Made by a program: the position numbers and the translations under genes. A stretch of 64,000 nt of DNA from JASLDZ01 sp964235945 (GTDB lineage Bacteria; Pseudomonadota; Alphaproteobacteria; Caulobacterales; Caulobacteraceae), in NCBI GenBank assembly GCA_964235945.1, contig CAXSDV010000011.1, positions 6,433 through 70,432 on the forward strand, given 5' to 3'. Shown here in pieces: positions 58,958-64,000 of this stretch. Positions within the stretch are counted from its first letter, which is position 1; every line of letters starts with the position of its first letter. A model generated the notes under the pieces. It worked only from the letters and a program-made list of their open reading frames with translations. It was not told the DNA's origin and searched no databases.

Positions 58958-61543
58958 TCAGCCCGCGCGCGAGAGGCGCTCCAGCGCCGCCTCCAGCCGG
59001 GCCCGGGCGCCTTGCGCCTCCGCCAGCTTGGCGCGGTTCTCCTCCACCACCTCGGGCTTGGCGCGGGCGACGAAGTCGGCGTTGGCCAGCTTCTTCTCGA
59101 AGCGCTCGGCCTCGCCCTCCAGCGCCTTGATCTCCTTGGACAGGCGCGCGCGCTCGGCCGCGAGGTCCACCACCCCCGCCACCGGCAGGGCCAGCGCGGC
59201 CCCCTCCACCACGAACGGCAGCGAGCCCGCGGGCGCCGGGCCGAACACCACCTCGGACACGCGCAGGGTGGAGGCGACCACCGCCGAGGCGGCCTCCAGC
59301 GCGGCGCGGGCGGCGGGCGACGCGTCCGTCACCACCAGCGGCGGCCGGGCGGCGACCGGCACGTTGAGCTCCGAGCGGAGCGAGCGGCCCTCCGTCACCA
59401 CGCGGATCACGAGGTCCAGGGCGGCGTGCGCCTCCGCGTCGACCCAGGCGGCGGGCAGGTCCGGCCAGGGCGAGGAGATCAGCAGGGCGTCACGCCCCGC
59501 CTCCCCCGCCGTCCGCGCCCACAGCTCCTCGGTGATGTAGGGCGACACCGGGTGCAGCAGGGTGGTGGCCGTGTCGATCACCCAGGCGGCGGCCGCGCGG
59601 GTCTCGTCGCGCACGGCGGCGTCCTCGCCGTTCAGCAGCGGCTTGGCGAACTCGAGGTACCAGTCGCACACCACGTTCCAGATGAAGCGGTAGAGCGCCT
59701 GGGCCGCGTCGTCGAAGCGCGCCGCGTCCAGGGCGGCGGTGATCTCGGCGGTCGCGCGCACCGCTTCGCCGCGGATCCAGCGGTTGACCGGGTGGGCCAC
59801 GGCGCCCGGGTCGAAGCCCGCCACCCGCGCGCAGCCGTTCACCTGGCAGAAGCGCGCGGCGTTCCAGAGCTTGGTGCCGAAGTTGCGGTAGCCCTCGATG
59901 CGGTTCTTGGAGAGCTTGATGTCGCGCGCACCCGACAGGATGGTCAGGCTGAAGCGCAGGGCGTCGGCGCCGAGCTGGTCGACGATCTCCAGGGGGTCGA
60001 TGACGTTGCCCTTGGACTTGCTCATCTTCTGCCCGCGCTCGTCGCGCACGAGGCCGTTGATGACCACGCGCTCGAAGGGAACGCGCCCGTCCTGGAAGTG
60101 CAGCCCCATCATCATCATCCGGGCCACCCAGAAGAAGATGATGTCGAAGCCGGTGACGAGGGTGTTCGTGGGGTAGAAACGNNNNNNNNNNNNNNNNNNN
60201 NNNNNNNNNNNNNNNNNNNNNNNNNNNNNNNNNNNNNNNNNNNNNNNNNNNNNNNNNNNNNNNNNNNNNNNNNNNNNNNNNATGCGATGCCCCCACCAGA
60301 GCTGGCGCGAGACGCACCAGGGCTCGATGTTGCGCATCCACTCGAAGTAGGTCTTGTCCCAGTTCTTCGGCTCGAACACCGTGCGTCCGTCCTCCACCGC
60401 GGCGATGGCGGGGCCGGCCAGGGTCTTGGCGTCCACGTACCACTGGTCGGTCAGGAAGGGCTCGATCACCACGCCCGAGCGGTCGCCGAAGGGCTGGGCG
60501 ATCACCTTGTCCTCGACCTCGCGCAGCAGGCCCAGCGCCTCGATCTCGGCGACCACCTGCTTGCGCGCGACGTAGCGGTCCAGGCCCAGGTAGCGCTCGG
60601 GGATCGGCCCCGTCATGCACGCCCGCTCGTCCATGATCGAGAGGAGCGACAGGTCGTGGCGGCGCGCCACCTGGTAGTCGTTGAAGTCGTGCGCCCCGGT
60701 GATCTTCACCGCGCCCGAGCCCTTCTCGGGATCGGGGTATTCGTCCGCGATGATGGGGATCAGCCGGTCGGCGATGGGCAGGCGCACGGTCCGGCCCACG
60801 AACTTGGTGTAACGCGGATCGCCCGGGTGCACGGCCACCGCGCCGTCGCCCAGCATGGTCTCGGGCCGGGTGGTGGCGATCACGATCTCGGACACGCCGT
60901 CGATCGGCTCGCCCTCCAGCGGGTAGGCGAAGTGCCACATGCGCCCCTGCACCTCGCGCGTCTCGACCTCCAGGTCGCTGATCGCGGTCTGGAACTGCGG
61001 GTCCCAGTTCACCAGCCGCTTGTCGCGGTAGAGCAGCCCCTCCCGGTGGAGCTGGACGAACACGCGCCGCACCGCCGCCGAGAGCCCCTCGTCCAAGGTG
61101 AAGCGCTCGCGCGACCAGTCGCAGGACGCGCCCAGCCGCCGGATCTGGTCGGCGATGGCCCCGCCCGACTGCGCCTTCCAGTCCCACACGCGCTCCACGA
61201 AAGCGTCGCGGCCCAACTCGCGACGACCGGGGGCGCCCTCGGCGGCCAGGCGGCGCTCCACCACCATCTGGGTGGCGATGCCCGCATGGTCGGTCCCCGG
61301 CACCCACAGCACCGCCTCGCCGCGCATGCGGTGATAGCGCGCGAGGATGTCTTGCAGGGTGACGTTGAGCGCGTGGCCGATGTGCAGGCTGCCCGTCACG
61401 TTGGGCGGCGGGATCACCATGCAGAAGGGCTCCGCGTGCGGGTCGCGCGCCAGGGCCGGCTCGGGCGAGAAGGCGCCGGACGCCTCCCAGGCGGGGTAAA
61501 GGCGCGCTTCGGCCTCGGCGGGATCGAAAGTCTTGGGGAGCAT
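58958..61543 (-). CDS. valS: valyl-tRNA synthetase, interrupted by an assembly gap
   Basis: ValRS attaches valine to tRNA-Val, with editing of threonine. ATG 61543 starts MLPKTFDPAEAEARLYPAWE. HIGH-type motif PPNVTGSLHIGHALN, the CP1 editing domain (VEIATTRPETMLGDGAVAVHP-like IATTRPETMLGD), KMSKS-type KMSKSKGNVIDP and the anticodon-binding domain are present. A coiled-coil C-terminus (ERARLSKEIKALEGEAERFEKKLANADFV) ends the protein. The gap (60182-60281) falls between LWWGHR and RFYPTNTLVTGFDIIFFW, removing the segment with the DVLDTWFSS-type motif. The visible 827 residues are short of the roughly 900-950 of complete enzymes, so the true gap is larger than 100 bp. Confidence 0.97.
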   Translation of the reverse strand: MLPKTFDPAEAEARLYPAWEASGAFSPEPALARDPHAEPFCMVIPPPNVTGSLHIGHALNVTLQDILARYHRMRGEAVLWVPGTDHAGIATQMVVERRLAAEGAPGRRELGRDAFVERVWDWKAQSGGAIADQIRRLGASCDWSRERFTLDEGLSAAVRRVFVQLHREGLLYRDKRLVNWDPQFQTAISDLEVETREVQGRMWHFAYPLEGEPIDGVSEIVIATTRPETMLGDGAVAVHPGDPRYTKFVGRTVRLPIADRLIPIIADEYPDPEKGSGAVKITGAHDFNDYQVARRHDLSLLSIMDERACMTGPIPERYLGLDRYVARKQVVAEIEALGLLREVEDKVIAQPFGDRSGVVIEPFLTDQWYVDAKTLAGPAIAAVEDGRTVFEPKNWDKTYFEWMRNIEPWCVSRQLWWGHRXXXXXXXXXXXXXXXXXXXXXXXXXXXXXXXXXXRFYPTNTLVTGFDIIFFWVARMMMMGLHFQDGRVPFERVVINGLVRDERGQKMSKSKGNVIDPLEIVDQLGADALRFSLTILSGARDIKLSKNRIEGYRNFGTKLWNAARFCQVNGCARVAGFDPGAVAHPVNRWIRGEAVRATAEITAALDAARFDDAAQALYRFIWNVVCDWYLEFAKPLLNGEDAAVRDETRAAAAWVIDTATTLLHPVSPYITEELWARTAGEAGRDALLISSPWPDLPAAWVDAEAHAALDLVIRVVTEGRSLRSELNVPVAARPPLVVTDASPAARAALEAASAVVASTLRVSEVVFGPAPAGSLPFVVEGAALALPVAGVVDLAAERARLSKEIKALEGEAERFEKKLANADFVARAKPEVVEENRAKLAEAQGARARLEAALERLSRAG
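60182..60281. other. assembly gap (100 N) inside valS
   Basis: Exactly 100 N. Complete ValRS has about 65-90 residues between WWGHR and the following F-x-PT block, so about 200-270 bp are likely missing. Preservation of the frame across 100 N is a coincidence: the true length only has to be 1 modulo 3. Confidence 0.95.
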
Positions 61544-61563
61544 GGGAGGGCGACCGCAAACGG

Positions 61564-61594
61564 GAAACGGCGCGGAGGGCGTCCGCGCCGTTTC
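61564..61594 (-). terminator. popZ terminator
   Basis: GAAACGGCGCGGA (61564-61576) pairs perfectly with TCCGCGCCGTTTC (61582-61594), a 13-bp stem with a 5-nt loop. In the popZ direction it begins 41 bases after the stop and is followed by CCGTTTG, a weak T tract. It ends 21 bases before the valS start, so it separates popZ from valS. Confidence 0.75.
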
Positions 61595-61634
61595 GTTTAG
61601 CTTCGGGAGACGCGCGCGGCGAGGGCCGCGGGCG

Positions 61635-62198
61635 CTAGTAGCCGCGGCCGCGGCTCAGCCGGTCGACCTCCGCCTGCACGCGCTGCTCGACGACGGCGCC
61701 CAGGTGCTGGTCCAGCCACTCCTTGAGGAGCGGTCGCAGCAGCTCGCGCACCAAGTCCTCCAGGGTGCGGCCGGGGGCGGGCATGGCCAGGGTCTGCGCC
61801 AGCTGGCCGAAGTGGGAGGCCGCCGCGTCCGCCACGCGGTCGGACACGAGCGGAGCCTCCACGGCGGGCGCGGGGTGGGACGCGGGCCGCGGCGGCGCGG
61901 GGGCGGGCCGCTCGCTGACGTCCAGGTCGCCCAGGGCGTCGAGGCCGGGCATGGGCGGGGGCGCGGGGCGCGGCGGCGGAGCCTCCGCCCGGGGCGCGGC
62001 GGCGGGCTCGGGCGGGGGCGCGGCGGGCTCCACCCGCTCCGTGAGCTCCAGCACGTCGTCGCCGGCCGCCGGCTCCCCATGCAGGGCCGCCGAAGCGGAC
62101 GACTCGGCCGCCGGGGGCGCCTCGTCCTCCGAGATGATGCGACGGATGGAGGCCAGGATCTCCTCCATCGTCGGTTCGGGGGCGTTGGTGTCGGACAT
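61635..62198 (-). CDS. popZ: polar organising protein PopZ
   Basis: PopZ forms a polymeric microdomain at the cell poles that anchors the chromosomal origin through ParB and recruits cell-cycle regulators. The ATG at 62198 starts 187 residues in three recognisable parts. Residues 1-26 are the conserved N-terminal binding region MSDTNAPEPTMEEILASIRRIISEDE. A Pro/Ala/Glu-rich acidic disordered linker follows (about 27-125). The C-terminal oligomerisation region is GRTLEDLVRELLRPLLKEWLDQHLGAVVEQRVQAEVDRLSRGRG, close to Caulobacter PopZ. It lies upstream of valS, as in Caulobacter. A 171-bp divergent region separates it from lepA. Confidence 0.95.
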   Translation of the reverse strand: MSDTNAPEPTMEEILASIRRIISEDEAPPAAESSASAALHGEPAAGDDVLELTERVEPAAPPPEPAAAPRAEAPPPRPAPPPMPGLDALGDLDVSERPAPAPPRPASHPAPAVEAPLVSDRVADAAASHFGQLAQTLAMPAPGRTLEDLVRELLRPLLKEWLDQHLGAVVEQRVQAEVDRLSRGRGY

Positions 62199-62369
62199 GC
62201 GCGGGGCCGTCGGCTGAAGGGTGAAGCGGGACCGTGAGGGCGACCCTAAGGTGCGCCGCGCCCCGCCGCAATTCGCCCGTGGCGCGAATCCGCGCGGGAA
62301 GCGCGCCGACCTGTCCCCGCCCGCTCCGCCGCGCTTAGCATGGCTGACGTCGGGTGCTAGGAGGCGCCC

Positions 62370-64000
62370 ATGACCCTCGACCCGGCCCGCATCCGCAACT
62401 TCTCCATCGTGGCGCACATCGACCACGGCAAGTCGACCCTCTCCGACCGCCTGATCCAGACCACGGGGGGGCTGACGGCGCGGGAGATGACCAGCCAGGT
62501 TCTTGACTCGATGGATATCGAGCGCGAGCGCGGCATCACCATCAAGGCGCAGACCGTGCGGCTGGAATACAAGGCGCACGACGGGCTCGACTACGTGCTC
62601 AACCTGATCGACACCCCCGGCCACGTGGACTTCGCCTACGAGGTCAGCCGCTCCCTCGCCGCCTGCGAAGGTTCCCTGCTGGTGGTGGACGCGAGCCAGG
62701 GGGTGGAGGCGCAGACTTTGGCCAACGTCTACCAGGCGTTGGAGAACGATCACGAGATCGTGCCCGTGCTCAACAAGGTGGACCTGCCCGCCGCCGACGT
62801 GGAGCGGGTGCGCGCGCAGATCGAGGACGTGATCGGCATCGACGCCTCCGACGCCGTGCTCGCCAGCGCCAAGACGGGTCTCGGCATCGCCGAAACGCTG
62901 GAGGCCGTCGTCACCCGCCTGCCGCCCCCCAAGGGCGACCGCGCCGCGCCCCTCAAAGCCCTGCTCGTCGACGCCTGGTACGACAGCTACCTGGGCGTGG
63001 TCGTGCTCGTGCGCGTGTTCGACGGCGAGCTGCGCCTGGGCCAGCAGGTGCGCATGATGAACGCGGCGGCCACCTACCGCGTCGAGCGCCTGGGCGTGTT
63101 CCGCCCCAAGGCCACCGACATCGACGTGCTGGGCCCGGGCGAGATCGGCTTCATCACCGCCGCCATCAAGGACGTGGCCGACGCCGCCGTGGGCGACACC
63201 CTGACCGACGAGCGCCGCCAGACCCCCACGCCGCTGGCCGGCTTCAAGGAGGTGCAGCCCGTCGTGTTCTGCGGCCTGTTCCCCGTCGACGCCGCCCACT
63301 TCGAAGACCTGCGCGCCGCCGTGGGGCGCCTGCGCCTCAACGACGCGAGCTTCACCTGGGAGATGGAGACCAGCGCGGCGCTCGGCTTCGGCTTCCGCTG
63401 CGGCTTCTTAGGGCTGCTCCACCTGGAGATCATCCAGGAGCGCCTCAGCAGAGAGTTCGACCTCGACCTGATCGCCACCGCCCCGAGCGTGGTCTACAAG
63501 CTCAAGCTCTACGACGGCTCGACCATGGACCTGCACAACCCCGCCGACATGCCCGATCCCATGAAGATCGAGGAGATCGCCGAGCCCTGGATCAAGGCCA
63601 CCATCTTCACGCCCGACGACTACCTGGGCGGCGTCATCAAGCTCTGCCAGGACCGGCGCGGCGTGCAGCGCGAGCTCTCCTACGTCGGCAACAGGGCCAT
63701 GGTGGTCTACGACCTGCCGCTCAACGAGGTGGTGTTCGACTTCTACGACCGGCTGAAGTCCATCTCCAAGGGCTACGCCTCGTTCGACTACGCGGTGGAG
63801 GGCTACAAGAGCGGCGACCTCGTCAAGATGAACGTCCTGGTCAACGCCGAGCCCGTCGACGCCCTCTCCATGCTGGTCCACCGCGACCGCGCCGAGTCCC
63901 GCGGCCGCGGCATGGTCGAGAAGATGAAGGAGCTGATCCCGCCCCACATGTTCGTCATCCCCGTGCAGGCCGCCATCGGCGGCCGCATCATCGCCCGCGA
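62370..64000 (+). CDS. lepA: elongation factor 4 (LepA), truncated by the window end
   Basis: LepA is a translational GTPase that acts on ribosome initiation, assembly and back-translocation. The ATG at 62370 has AGGAGG 8 nt upstream. G1 AHIDHGKST, G3 DTPGH, and G4 NKVD motifs (the last in VLNKVDLPAADVERV) are intact; the C-terminal EF4 region is reached (SFDYAVEGYKSGDLVKMNVLVN, then ALSMLVHRDRAESRGRGMVEKMKELIPPHMFVIPVQAAIGGRIIAR). The window ends after about 543 of the usual 600 residues. It is divergent from popZ. Confidence 0.96.
   Translation, partial: MTLDPARIRNFSIVAHIDHGKSTLSDRLIQTTGGLTAREMTSQVLDSMDIERERGITIKAQTVRLEYKAHDGLDYVLNLIDTPGHVDFAYEVSRSLAACEGSLLVVDASQGVEAQTLANVYQALENDHEIVPVLNKVDLPAADVERVRAQIEDVIGIDASDAVLASAKTGLGIAETLEAVVTRLPPPKGDRAAPLKALLVDAWYDSYLGVVVLVRVFDGELRLGQQVRMMNAAATYRVERLGVFRPKATDIDVLGPGEIGFITAAIKDVADAAVGDTLTDERRQTPTPLAGFKEVQPVVFCGLFPVDAAHFEDLRAAVGRLRLNDASFTWEMETSAALGFGFRCGFLGLLHLEIIQERLSREFDLDLIATAPSVVYKLKLYDGSTMDLHNPADMPDPMKIEEIAEPWIKATIFTPDDYLGGVIKLCQDRRGVQRELSYVGNRAMVVYDLPLNEVVFDFYDRLKSISKGYASFDYAVEGYKSGDLVKMNVLVNAEPVDALSMLVHRDRAESRGRGMVEKMKELIPPHMFVIPVQAAIGGRIIAR

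Overview
The window is very GC-rich, gene-dense bacterial chromosome that most resembles Caulobacterales (Alphaproteobacteria). The best evidence is a recognisable popZ (polar organising protein) beside valS, an mreBCD-pbp2-rodA rod-shape operon, a CarD/CdnL gene after a seven-iron ferredoxin and a SUV3-like helicase, CobT, MlaA/MlaC, and several HWE/KaiC/CheBR-type signalling genes. Genus cannot be fixed from sequence alone. It is draft assembly: three runs of exactly 100 N (46068-46167, 54348-54447, 60182-60281) are scaffold gaps, and two of them interrupt genes.

Layout. 1-3.3 kb: a partial ArsR-type regulator/methyltransferase with a palindromic operator, then mlaA-mlaC and two small secreted Thr/Lys-rich proteins. 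3.3-5.4 kb: DUF2076, VTT-domain membrane protein and a hypothetical. 5.6-11.7 kb: mreB, mreC, mreD, mrdA (PBP2), rodA. 11.8-18 kb: a tightly coupled six-gene operon DUF4129-DUF4350-MoxR-DUF58-SpoIIM-RDD, facing a multi-pass membrane protein. 18.9-23.3 kb: LLM oxidoreductase, Gly/Tyr-rich exported protein, SGNH-like lipoprotein, a 60-residue ORF and a DEAD-box RNA helicase. 23.3-29.2 kb (minus): FkbH-like HAD protein, NodB-like protein and an Mfd-family helicase. 29.3-35.1 kb: LacI regulator, inactive HtrA-like protein, Bcr/CflA exporter and GH92 mannosidase. 35.1-41.6 kb: YcaQ glycosylase, queuosine-precursor transporter, CsbD, CobT, phytase-like esterase, L28 and DUF3617. 41.8-46.0 kb: SUV3-like helicase, S4 protein, FdxA and CarD. 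46.2-47.1 kb: thermonuclease-like lipoprotein and tRNA-Arg(CCT). 47.2-55.8 kb (minus): a signalling island with CheB-CheR-PAS-HWE kinase, a single receiver, a Crp-type regulator, a KaiC-like ATPase and a hybrid histidine kinase. 55.9-64 kb: two methyltransferases, an exported Gly/Tyr protein, valS, popZ and lepA (cut by the window end).

Most of the window is housekeeping and vertically inherited in appearance. I see no insertion sequence, prophage, integrase, CRISPR array or rRNA. Genes are packed with GTGA, ATGA or TTGA stop/start overlaps, and GTG and TTG starts are common.

The parts with most room for new biology are the MoxR-DUF58-SpoIIM membrane operon, the FkbH/NodB-like pair with an N-terminal cysteine cluster, the KaiC/CheBR/HWE signalling island, and several proteins that keep a catalytic fold but appear to have lost the catalytic residues (HtrA-like, SGNH-like, thermonuclease-like).
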